A stretch of DNA of 20,341 bases from a virus, in the IMG/VR virus record IMGVR_UViG_3300029923_000124, positions 1 to 20,341 of that record; one strand, given 5' to 3'. The notes beneath the pieces were generated by a model that saw nothing but the letters and a program-made list of their open reading frames with translations, made no database searches and was not told the DNA's origin. Of the stretch, positions 14,682 through 20,341 are shown one piece after another. Position numbers and translations under genes: made by a program. Each line of letters starts with the position of its first letter. Positions within the stretch are counted from its first letter, which is position 1.

Positions 14682-15652
14682 TGAAAAAACATGAAGAGAT
14701 AGCATGGGCAATGCTGACTGACGTAGAGAAGAACAGTCTATATTTAACGTTAAACAATGGGATGTCTTCATGGGAAGCTGGAGAAGTATTAAAGCTATCA
14801 CACTATAAGTATTTAGAACTAAAAGAGAGGGCAGAGAAATTCTTTAGGCTATTTGTGGAATACTTCGAAATAGGCATAGAAAGTTTATTCAGCCCTCAAA
14901 CAGTTGCTGATTCAAGGTTTAGGGATTACATAGAAGCATGCTTAGAAAAACGTATAGTAAGAAGTGAAGCAATAACTTATTGTGGAGATTCCTCTTTAGT
15001 TGTACCAAGCATCAGTCAAACCTTCATAATAAAAAACATGGATAGGCTAAGCAAATCTGAATGTCAGATAGACATAAGGTTATACAAACTAATCATGGAA
15101 TTTGATCGATGGAATAACTGGAGAATACTACCCAGGAAAATACAACAACCTTCAGCATATAAACGAAGGAATAACAAAAGGGATAAGGTATACATTACTT
15201 ATATGAATAAACTTGCAGAATACAAAGTAAAAGCTATTATGAATATCTTCTGGTATGTTCCTCGAAAACCTAATAAAAAAATATACTATATTCCCTTAGT
15301 TTCTAGCACTTTATTTAGCGATGGCTACAAGGTAATACCCATAAAAACTGATGACACCACCTTAAAAAAACTATCCAAACTATGTATATACATATTTAAA
15401 GAAGAAGAACAAGCAGATGTATTTGGTTATATGCTAACAAGGTATTTCAAGGAAGATTTAAAAGCATCACAAGGTCAAAAGTATTGGCCAGAATACCGGG
15501 ACTGTTTAACTAGAACAGTAAACTATAACCAAGTAAACAATATAAACTTTTACATTGATAGACTTGATATGGCATATAACGACTTCACTCATAAACCAGC
15601 AAAAAATAAATCCCTACATAATGAAAGGAGAGCTCCTGATGAAATTTTTTAA
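14681..15652 (+). CDS. Unrecognised 323-aa protein with possible N-terminal helix-turn-helix
   Basis: I do not recognise a family. The start LTDVEKNSLYLTLNNGMSS, then WEAGEVLKLSHYKYLELKERA (12-51), has the rhythm of a sigma region 4-like or LuxR-like helix-turn-helix: L...E...L.L....G.S..E....L..S......L..RA. The middle (residues about 60-190) is helical with many charged residues. The segment 190-240 includes IFWYVPRKPNKKIYY and looks beta-rich. The tail is basic and ends in a T-run that becomes the stop. It follows the NusG-like gene with a TGATG overlap, so both may act in transcription; that is inference from context. No catalytic motif is visible. It ends 63 bases before the next gene and just before a promoter. 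Confidence 0.75.
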   Translation: MKKHEEIAWAMLTDVEKNSLYLTLNNGMSSWEAGEVLKLSHYKYLELKERAEKFFRLFVEYFEIGIESLFSPQTVADSRFRDYIEACLEKRIVRSEAITYCGDSSLVVPSISQTFIIKNMDRLSKSECQIDIRLYKLIMEFDRWNNWRILPRKIQQPSAYKRRNNKRDKVYITYMNKLAEYKVKAIMNIFWYVPRKPNKKIYYIPLVSSTLFSDGYKVIPIKTDDTTLKKLSKLCIYIFKEEEQADVFGYMLTRYFKEDLKASQGQKYWPEYRDCLTRTVNYNQVNNINFYIDRLDMAYNDFTHKPAKNKSLHNERRAPDEIF

Positions 15653-15655
15653 AAA

Positions 15656-15687
15656 TTAGTGTATATAATATAAATGTCGTATATTTG
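15656..15687 (+). promoter_or_regulatory. Bacteroidota-type promoter (-33/-7)
   Basis: TATATTTG at 15680-15687 is an exact match to the TAnnTTTG -7 box of Bacteroidota primary sigma promoters. TTAG at 15656-15659, 20 bases upstream, can serve as a degenerate -33 (TTTG) element. The gap is AT-rich and non-coding, and the next ATG is 29 bases after the -7 box. It would start a transcript for the genes from 15716. Confidence 0.65.
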
Positions 15688-15715
15688 CAAATAATTAATA
15701 ATTCAACAATTCAAC

Positions 15716-16279
15716 ATGAAAACCAGAGTCAAGAAACAAAAGGGAAACGACAAGAAGGCTAATATCAAGGGCATTGCTGGAACCCATGATAGAAAGTCTT
15801 ACAAGGACCTAAAACGGGAAGCCGTTATAAGGGGCATGGCTTTCCAAGATGTGGTAGAAGCAAACATCTACAGCCTAATTTCCTTTATCGAATCCAGCTT
15901 ATCAAAACCTGACCTTTCATTAATTGATCAATTCGATGACTGGGTGGATAATCAATTAGAACTTATTGGTTACTCAGCAGACAATGCAATGAGACATCCT
16001 CAACTACGGTTGGGGTTTATTGGTGAAAAAGACGAAGATGGAAACATCACTAAACACAAAAGAATTAAAGGCTTAACTAAACCTAAGAAAGTAAAAAGGG
16101 AACGAGATGAAGCTGGTTTATACAAAGGAACTAAAAAATCTTACACCTTCGAACTTGCAAGAAGGGGCAAGTCACTTGAGAAGGTTAATGCTAGGGTCCT
16201 AAAGAAATTCCCAGATGCCTCACTAAAATCAGTTAGCATATGGTTCCGAACTGCAAACAGGGAAGCTAAGAAAGCATGA
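15716..16279 (+). CDS. Unrecognised 187-aa basic protein with possible C-terminal DNA-binding helices
   Basis: No named family is recognised. It is the first gene after the promoter at 15656-15687, with an A-rich leader. The N-terminus is strongly basic (MKTRVKKQKGNDKKANIKG). A helical part follows around 28-85, and a Lys/Arg-rich linker around 110-135. The C-terminal segment (about 136-187) reads SYTFELARRGKSLEKVNARV, then FPDASLKSVSIWFRTANREA. That pattern, a helix, a short turn, and a second helix with S-V-x-x-W-F, looks like a helix-turn-helix. DNA binding is therefore plausible but unproven. Its stop overlaps the next start (ATGA). Confidence 0.75.
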   Translation: MKTRVKKQKGNDKKANIKGIAGTHDRKSYKDLKREAVIRGMAFQDVVEANIYSLISFIESSLSKPDLSLIDQFDDWVDNQLELIGYSADNAMRHPQLRLGFIGEKDEDGNITKHKRIKGLTKPKKVKRERDEAGLYKGTKKSYTFELARRGKSLEKVNARVLKKFPDASLKSVSIWFRTANREAKKA

Positions 16280-16647
16280 TAAATCAGGATATGGAAAAAG
16301 TATTTAATAGCCCCTCACTATTAACCATACTATATGAAAGGGCATTATTTGAAAATAGTGATAAAGCCATATACAATGAATACTTTACCTTTTACTTTAC
16401 TATAGAAGATTTTAGAAGGCTAATACTCATTGAAAAGCTTTTAAAACCTCACACGGGTAAATATGACACTATAAGATATGGGTTATTAGAAAATACTAAA
16501 GCTGATAAGCCTCTATCTGGGTGCACGGTATTTATACATGATGAACTAGATTGGGGTGACTCTTACCACCTAAAAACAAATACTGATAACTTTGAGTATG
16601 CTGGAGCACAATATGTTATCAATAATAAAGGGCTTTATAAATCATGA
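16276..16647 (+). CDS. Unrecognised 123-aa protein
   Basis: No family recognised. It is a mixed alpha/beta protein without membrane segments or signal peptide. The middle is aromatic-rich (IYNEYFTFYFTIEDFRRL), and the C-terminal part has short polar strands (GCTVFIHDELDWGDSYHL). It overlaps its upstream neighbour by four bases and the downstream one by four (ATGA), so it is part of a translationally coupled run of unknown genes. The second in-frame ATG at codon 6 is a possible alternative start. Confidence 0.7.
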   Translation: MINQDMEKVFNSPSLLTILYERALFENSDKAIYNEYFTFYFTIEDFRRLILIEKLLKPHTGKYDTIRYGLLENTKADKPLSGCTVFIHDELDWGDSYHLKTNTDNFEYAGAQYVINNKGLYKS

Positions 16648-17045
16648 GAAAAGTAAACGACCAAAAGATATATAAGAATAAGTACTACCCCTGGTACTAC
16701 AAGGAGAGCCTAAAAGTAAATCTTGTACCAATATCCTATTATACTAGAGAGGAAGCTTTATTTACTCTAGAAAAGCAATTTGGGAATAAGGGCATGCTAG
16801 AGCTAAAGGTAATCAAGGGGTCAGTTGCAATAAAGGAAGGCCTGGAACTTGGTAAGAACTCTTTTAGGTTAGATGGGAAAAGCCACCAAGTAAAAAAATA
16901 CTATGTCCCACCAGAATACCAATTCAACAGGTCAAGGAGAAGGACTTACTTCAAGCTTCTAAAAAGAAGGAATAAAGACAACCAGCCATCAGGAGTGGTA
17001 AGGTTACATAAAACATATAAACTAAAAACTTATGGTACTAGGTGA
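16644..17045 (+). CDS. Unrecognised 133-aa basic protein
   Basis: No family recognised. The protein is rich in Lys, Arg and Tyr. Clusters such as YKNKYYPWYYKE at the start and FNRSRRRTYFKLLKRRNK near 94-111 suggest nucleic-acid or protein binding. A short beta-like region (LELKVIKGSVAIKEGLELG, 52-70) separates them. It overlaps the previous gene by four bases and the next by 14. Confidence 0.7.
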   Translation: MRKVNDQKIYKNKYYPWYYKESLKVNLVPISYYTREEALFTLEKQFGNKGMLELKVIKGSVAIKEGLELGKNSFRLDGKSHQVKKYYVPPEYQFNRSRRRTYFKLLKRRNKDNQPSGVVRLHKTYKLKTYGTR

Positions 17046-17571
17046 TACTACAATAGATTGGGTAAAGGTATATAAGAAAAGGGACCTATCCTACAGGTTA
17101 TGGAAAAGGCTTTTAAATGGGGGAGATTGGCTTACCCTATATAAGGATGAAGAAATCCAGCCCAATGACCTACTACTTATTATGAAGATACATAAAATGT
17201 ATGTCATACCCCTAAAGAAGTTAATAAGAAAGTTACCCAAAATAATAGAAGCCTATGAGGCATGGCTACCCACAAGGAATATACCATTCCAAAAAACCAG
17301 TAAAGACAAGTACTTAGCTAAAGAATTAGCATTCAGAGGGTTTGTTCCTATTGCCCAATTTGATTACTCTAATACCAAGTTTTGCTATATAATGAGCAAC
17401 CGTTCAATAGAAAATACTATATGGGTATACCCTATGAAATTCACATTGAACTATGATCAATTACAAAAGGATATTAAAAAAGGCAAGGATATAAACATAA
17501 GGTATATATATCCCAATTTTGCAGCCATTGCCTTACAAGGTTGCACTAAAATTCAATACTGTAATTTATGA
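17032..17571 (+). CDS. Unrecognised 179-aa protein
   Basis: No family recognised. It begins MVLGDTTIDWVKVYKKRD and has a basic helical segment around 59-75 (VIPLKKLIRKLPKIIEAY). The C-terminal half has alternating aromatic and charged residues with three cysteines (C118, C171, C177) but no clear metal motif. Codon use (AGG and AGA for Arg, TTA and CTA for Leu) matches the neighbours. It overlaps the previous gene by 14 bases and the next by four. Confidence 0.7.
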   Translation: MVLGDTTIDWVKVYKKRDLSYRLWKRLLNGGDWLTLYKDEEIQPNDLLLIMKIHKMYVIPLKKLIRKLPKIIEAYEAWLPTRNIPFQKTSKDKYLAKELAFRGFVPIAQFDYSNTKFCYIMSNRSIENTIWVYPMKFTLNYDQLQKDIKKGKDINIRYIYPNFAAIALQGCTKIQYCNL

Positions 17572-17864
17572 TAAACGTAATAAAACAAGAAGAGCCTAAG
17601 TTGCCTAAGCTCAAATACTACTTGGCAACATATAAGAAGTATATGCCAGTTGAAACTGAGATTATAAAACATGTTAAGTACAACATTATACCCACAGATG
17701 AAATAACTAGTAAAGAACCATTAGATATCAGTGAGGATAATACCATTGATGATATTAAAAATGCTATTGCCCAATTGGTGCTATTCAATCAAGAAAACAA
17801 GAGCAATATACTTCAAGGAAGTTTGGGAAACTATATAATACAGCAAAAGCTCATTAATGAGTAA
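17568..17864 (+). CDS. Unrecognised 98-aa protein
   Basis: No family recognised. It is a small soluble protein: a Lys/Pro-rich start (EEPKLPKLKYYLATYKKY), a polar acidic middle, and an amphipathic C-terminal helix (DDIKNAIAQLVLFNQENKSN). It is the last gene of the coupled run starting at 15716. A 42-base AT-rich gap separates it from the poly-Asp gene. Confidence 0.65.
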   Translation: MINVIKQEEPKLPKLKYYLATYKKYMPVETEIIKHVKYNIIPTDEITSKEPLDISEDNTIDDIKNAIAQLVLFNQENKSNILQGSLGNYIIQQKLINE

Positions 17865-17906
17865 AACAACAATAACAATTATTAATTTTTAAAAAACAAT
17901 TACATC

Positions 17907-18347
17907 ATGGCTAAGAAAGCAAAAGTAAAAGAAGTAACAGTAGAGTCTACAGAATTTTTAGGCGGTGGCCTTATCAAAATCACCATGTCGGATGGTTCAA
18001 TCATCTTTGCATTAACAATCACCCAGGAAGTTATCGACCTAATTGCACCGGAAGCTGATGATGATGATGACGATGATTCGGACGATGATGATGATGATGA
18101 TGACGATGATTCGGACGATGATGATGATGATGATGACGATGATTCGGACGATGATGATGATGACGAAGTCACTGCAGAATCACTTGCCGAAATGGATTAT
18201 GAAGAACTGGAAGATGTCTGCGATGACAAAGACCTTGACACTGATCCTGATGACTTCGATGAGGAAGAAGTTGAAAAACTCCGGTCTGCCATCGCAAAAG
18301 AACTGGGCATCAAACTTCCCAAGGCTGCCAAAAAAGGCAAAAAATAA
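17907..18347 (+). CDS. Poly-aspartate-linker protein with SAP-like C-terminal helices
   Basis: The 146-aa protein has three parts. Residues 1-50 form a small beta-type domain (VTVESTEFLGGGLIKITMSD, then GSIIFALTI). Residues 51-86 are almost pure Asp with single Ser residues. The C-terminal part, MDYEELEDVCDDKDLDTDPD and on to KLRSAIAKELGI, looks like a SAP/LEM-like helix-extended-helix and ends in a Lys-rich tail. The role is unknown. The long polyanion could mimic DNA, bind basic proteins, or be a flexible linker; the basic neighbour at 18471 is one candidate partner. Codon choice differs from upstream genes. The opposite strand has an open frame of poly-Ser, which is a by-product of the repeats. 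Confidence 0.8.
   Translation: MAKKAKVKEVTVESTEFLGGGLIKITMSDGSIIFALTITQEVIDLIAPEADDDDDDDSDDDDDDDDDDSDDDDDDDDDDSDDDDDDEVTAESLAEMDYEELEDVCDDKDLDTDPDDFDEEEVEKLRSAIAKELGIKLPKAAKKGKK
18057..18164 (+). repeat. 33-bp tandem repeat encoding the Asp/Ser run
   Basis: Two identical 33-bp units (18084-18116 and 18117-18149) are preceded by a 27-bp truncated unit (18057-18083) and followed by a partial one (18150-18164). Each full unit is GAT x6, GAC, GAT x2, TCG, GAC. All lengths are multiples of three, so unit gain or loss keeps the frame. Such repeats can change length by slippage. Confidence 0.95.
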
Positions 18348-18352
18348 ACCAC

Positions 18353-18416
18353 TAAGGGGGGCTCACAGTACTGGTTATGAACCTTAAGCATAACACTTAC
18401 TTGACTACCCCCCTTA
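18353..18416 (+). terminator. Long-loop structured element after the poly-Asp gene
   Basis: TAAGGGGGG (18353-18361) pairs perfectly with CCCCCCTTA (18408-18416). The 46-base loop holds another stem, GTTATG (18374-18379) with CATAAC (18389-18394). The 3' side continues TGTTTT. It may be a terminator, but the large, structured loop is unusual and could be a regulatory RNA element or an mRNA 3'-end stabiliser. Confidence 0.55.
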
Positions 18417-18470
18417 TGTTTTACAACATTTCTTAAACACAAATATTTAATTTTTACAACAACACTCATT

Positions 18471-18860
18471 ATGGCTAAAGACAAATCAGCTTCAAAAAAA
18501 GACGAAGCTAAAGGAAAAGTAAAAGGTGCAGATGCTACAGCAGAAGCTGCAAAACTGGCAAAACGCGAAGCTCGCAAAGAGGCCCTTAAAGCCCGTCCAG
18601 ATGGACAACGTCAAAACTCGAAACAGATTGATACCCTTACGGTAGGTAAAACTACAGTTGAAACATTTGGTTGCTCGGTTCGTAAAACGGGTACCCTGGT
18701 AACAACAGTTATCAAAAACGAAAAAGGGGATGCTATTGCAGTTGCTGTCACATTCGTTCCGGGTGTTAAGGTGAAAGCCAAAAAAGGTCACGGAATGCTT
18801 CAACCGGGAGTTGCTGGTGAAGGCAAGAAAAAGAAAGGCGCTGAAGAAGACGAAGATTAA
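18471..18860 (+). CDS. Unrecognised 129-aa basic protein with Ala/Lys-rich N-terminus
   Basis: No family recognised. Residues 1-50 form a Lys/Ala/Arg-rich, probably unstructured or helical arm. Residues 52-100 look like a small beta domain: IDTLTVGKTTVETFGCSV, VRKTGTLVTTVIKNEKGD, and AIAVAVTFVPGVKVKAKKG. The tail is KKKKGAEEDED. It could bind nucleic acid or an acidic partner. All five Arg codons are CGN, and CTG/CTT, TTCG-like choices are common, unlike the AGG-rich replication genes; high expression would explain this, and so would a different origin. It is bordered by strong hairpins on both sides. Confidence 0.8.
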   Translation: MAKDKSASKKDEAKGKVKGADATAEAAKLAKREARKEALKARPDGQRQNSKQIDTLTVGKTTVETFGCSVRKTGTLVTTVIKNEKGDAIAVAVTFVPGVKVKAKKGHGMLQPGVAGEGKKKKGAEEDED

Positions 18861-18865
18861 TCTTC
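18852..18865. repeat. 14-bp perfect palindrome over a stop codon
   Basis: GAAGATTAATCTTC is a perfect dyad that contains the TAA stop of the preceding gene. It may be a protein-binding site or chance in an acidic-coding tail (GAAGAC repeats). Its two half-sites have no spacer, so it cannot form a good RNA hairpin. Confidence 0.35.
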
Positions 18866-18894
18866 ACAACAAAAACATTAGGTAAATTTGGGTT

Positions 18895-18924
18895 TAAAGG
18901 TAGGGGGGCAACTTCCTACCTTTA
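18895..18924 (+). terminator. Hairpin before the 18947 gene
   Basis: TAAAGGTAGG (18895-18904) pairs with CCTACCTTTA (18915-18924), a perfect 10-bp stem with loop GGGGCAACTT. The following bases are TTCATTTAT, a modest U-rich tail. It is 22 bases before the next ATG and may terminate the preceding transcript. Confidence 0.6.
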
Positions 18925-18930
18925 TTCATT

Positions 18931-18937
18931 TATAAAC
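18931..18937 (+). promoter_or_regulatory. TATAAAC leader box upstream of the 18947 gene
   Basis: TATAAAC lies 10 bases before the ATG at 18947, matching the spacing of the copies before 400 and 6694. Confidence 0.35.
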
Positions 18938-18946
18938 ATTCACAAT

Positions 18947-19150
18947 ATGGATGACGAGAAAGAAATTATTTATATTGCACTAAGCAATTCAATAAGTTAT
19001 TATAGAACTTTACTAGAATCAAGCAAGGAATTGCCCAAAGAAGATGAAATAATGGCTAAACATATTTTATTAAGAACTGAGCAATTATTAGATATGTATG
19101 CTTTGCTAATTGATGGTAATGAGAAACTAATGGATAGACCAAGATGGTAG
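18947..19150 (+). CDS. Unrecognised 67-aa helical protein
   Basis: No family recognised. It is a small acidic helical protein: MDDEKEIIYIALSNSISYYR, a Lys/Glu linker, then HILLRTEQLLDMYALLIDGN. It is too short and too polar for a membrane protein. The leader box TATAAAC sits 10 bases upstream. It ends in TAG and overlaps the next ATG by seven bases, which suggests the two are translated together. Confidence 0.7.
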   Translation: MDDEKEIIYIALSNSISYYRTLLESSKELPKEDEIMAKHILLRTEQLLDMYALLIDGNEKLMDRPRW

Positions 19151-19533
19151 GATTAAAAGAATTGTTATCACTAATACAAGAGTCACTAATTGACTTACAG
19201 GTAGTGGAGGCTAATCTATATGCTGCAAAAGCTAAAGGTAAACATGGTCTACAGGACATCATGTCTAAAAGGGCTGCAATGGTTAAGTCAAAGATAAGAA
19301 GTTACCAAACAAAACTTCTCAACTATGGACATGGGAACATCCTACATATTAACTTTAGGGTGATTGAAGAAAATGATTTTAAGGTGCCCCAGGAATTTAT
19401 TCATTACTATATTAATATAACAAGGGAAGAGGGGGAAGCTCTTTTAAACTATTGGGCAGATACCAAGGGCTTTAAAATACAAATCCTAGAGATTAAGGAT
19501 ATAGATACCCATAAATCCTATAAAAAGCTATAA
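19144..19533 (+). CDS. Unrecognised 129-aa protein
   Basis: No family recognised. The N-terminal half is a helical hairpin (LKELLSLIQESLIDLQVVEA and DIMSKRAAMVKSKIRSYQTKL), possibly a coiled coil. The C-terminal half alternates strands and a helix (ILHINFRVIEENDFKVP, then EEGEALLNYWADTKGFKIQI). The start overlaps the previous gene's end by seven bases. A 40-base A-rich leader without hairpin separates it from the next gene. Confidence 0.7.
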   Translation: MVGLKELLSLIQESLIDLQVVEANLYAAKAKGKHGLQDIMSKRAAMVKSKIRSYQTKLLNYGHGNILHINFRVIEENDFKVPQEFIHYYINITREEGEALLNYWADTKGFKIQILEIKDIDTHKSYKKL

Positions 19534-19573
19534 TCATATACTATAATACAAACCAATAAAAAACAACAACAAA

Positions 19574-20122
19574 ATGGCAAAATCTGAAGTTAAGGTAGCT
19601 ACTCCAAAGGTAGACGAAGAATTATTATTAAAGAACAAAAAGGCAACCAAAAAACTTGCTAAGTATTTTGAAGAAAACAAACTGGATCCTACAGTGGATT
19701 ACACCAAAAGCAAAAAGCATGGTGAAGCAGTTCGGGCTTTAGTAGCAGTCATTAATTCCACCAGGGATAAAATCAATGCCACCGCACCTGCTGAAAAAGG
19801 TAAGGGTGAAAGAACCAAAGAAAAGGTTGCAAAAGAAGGTGAAAAACCAAAGGAAAAGAAAGCATCAGTTCTTGCCAAATACGACTACCCATTGGTAAAT
19901 GGCAAAGAAATGACCTCGGGTGAAAAAAAGAAATACAGGGTTAAAATGCGTGCCGGTAACAAACCAGAAAAGGTAGAAAAGGTTACTGACAAAAAAGCTA
20001 AGACTTTGGTTGAAGCTAAGCCAGAAAAGAAATCGGTTAAAGTAGAAGCTCCTGCCGCTGAAGCTAAAAAAACGGATAAGAAATCTGACAAGAAAAAAAA
20101 GAAACATACCAAGGAAGATTAA
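19574..20122 (+). CDS. Unrecognised 182-aa Lys/Ala-rich (histone-like) protein
   Basis: No family recognised. A helical N-terminal part (VDEELLLKNKKATKKLAKYF and AVRALVAVINSTRDKIN, residues 14-69) is followed by a long low-complexity region of Lys, Ala, Glu and Pro. In it lies one compact ordered motif, YDYPLVNGKEMTSGEKKKYR (103-122). The tail (143-182) resembles the Lys/Ala/Pro tails of linker-histone-like and nucleoid proteins, so DNA compaction or condensate formation is possible, but no defined DNA-binding fold is seen. The ATG follows a run of CAACAACAA. Arg codons are mixed (AGG, AGA, CGT, CGG), so codon use is intermediate between the replication genes and the 18471 gene. Confidence 0.8.
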   Translation: MAKSEVKVATPKVDEELLLKNKKATKKLAKYFEENKLDPTVDYTKSKKHGEAVRALVAVINSTRDKINATAPAEKGKGERTKEKVAKEGEKPKEKKASVLAKYDYPLVNGKEMTSGEKKKYRVKMRAGNKPEKVEKVTDKKAKTLVEAKPEKKSVKVEAPAAEAKKTDKKSDKKKKKHTKED

Positions 20123-20181
20123 ATCAACACGGTAATAAATAGCCCGGTTCTTATCAAAGTATGAATCTCATTCTAACCCCC

Positions 20182-20211
20182 GACCGGAAATTGCACATGC
20201 TTTTTCCGGTC
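20182..20211 (+). terminator. Hairpin after the Lys/Ala-rich gene
   Basis: GACCGGAAA (20182-20190) pairs perfectly with TTTCCGGTC (20203-20211). The loop can form an inner GCA/TGC stem. TTAGTATTT follows. It lies 19 bases before the next ATG and probably ends the transcript of the preceding gene. Confidence 0.6.
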
Positions 20212-20230
20212 TTAGTATTTAACTAACATT

Positions 20231-20341
20231 ATGGACATAGCAAAAAAACTCCAGGAAACAGAAAACATATATAAGCCTAAACTCAGGGTGCAATACCTAA
20301 ATGAGGATGGAACTATTCAATCAGACCGATTGGTAGACCAG
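20231..20341 (+). CDS. Start of an unrecognised gene (3' end outside window)
   Basis: An ATG after a short A/T-rich leader (TTTAACTAACATT) opens a frame that stays open for 37 codons to the window edge. It starts MDIAKKLQETENIYKPKL and continues with a polar stretch RVQYLNEDGT. That is too little for a function. Codon use (AGG, CTA, ATA) resembles the main phage genes. The hairpin just upstream suggests that a new transcription unit or processing border lies here. Confidence 0.6.
   Translation, partial: MDIAKKLQETENIYKPKLRVQYLNEDGTIQSDRLVDQ

Noticed and set aside
18057-18164. CRISPR-like repeats
   Set aside because: The repeats are contiguous, in frame and without spacers; they encode Asp/Ser.
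17900-18172. Antisense poly-serine open frame
   Set aside because: It is the reverse reading of the GAT/GAC repeat; no start signal or domain, and it lies wholly over a convincing + strand gene.
18883-18890. TAAATTTG as a second TAnnTTTG promoter box
   Set aside because: There is no -33-like TTG at proper distance, and the sequence lies directly before a hairpin; too weak to call.
1-20341. tRNA genes
   Set aside because: No intergenic gap exceeds about 125 bases, and none shows a cloverleaf with TTCGA-like T-arm and acceptor stem.

Overview
This 20.3 kb window is a stretch of a lytic-type, double-stranded DNA phage genome. Every supported gene lies on the + strand, and genes are packed with ATGA/TAATG-type overlaps or gaps under about 125 bases. 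The DNA is AT-rich. Most genes lack a Shine-Dalgarno sequence and instead have A-rich leaders, and one intergenic region carries a good TAnnTTTG (-7) promoter box. Together these suggest a phage of a Bacteroidota host; this is inference from signals, not an identification. The standard genetic code fits throughout. No tRNA, CRISPR array or insertion sequence was seen.

Layout. (1) Positions 1-3884: the end of an SF2 (UvsW-like) helicase, a four-cysteine protein, a free-standing HNH homing endonuclease, an all-alpha dUTPase-like protein, and two tandem proteins with the thymidylate synthase fold. (2) Positions 3942-13971: a T4-style replication and recombination module built around a family A DNA polymerase. 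It contains a UvsY-like small protein, a GroES-like co-chaperonin, a gp32-like ssDNA-binding protein, a UvsX/RecA recombinase, a FEN-type 5' nuclease, a P-loop nucleotide kinase, the SbcD/SbcC (gp47/gp46) pair and a PDDEXK nuclease. (3) Positions 13968-15652: a NusG-like factor and a large protein with a possible helix-turn-helix. (4) Positions 15716-17864: a new transcription unit behind a Bacteroidota-type promoter, with five overlapping genes of unknown function. (5) Positions 17907-20341: small, highly charged proteins (one poly-Asp, two Lys-rich) separated by strong hairpins, with two of them showing different codon use, then the start of one more gene.

How they fit together. dUTPase, the thymidylate synthase-fold pair and the kinase would feed dNTP synthesis, and possibly a modified pyrimidine. 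Polymerase, SSB, 5' nuclease and helicase would replicate the genome. UvsX, a UvsY-like mediator, SbcCD and the PDDEXK nuclease would run recombination-dependent replication and repair. The NusG-like protein may control transcription through the hairpin-rich gene borders.

Most notable observations: both thymidylate synthase-fold proteins carry Asp where thymidylate synthases have the pyrimidine-selecting Asn, the signature of dCMP hydroxymethylases; the phage encodes a NusG-like factor; its SbcC has no zinc hook; and its polymerase has a charged helical insertion in the thumb.
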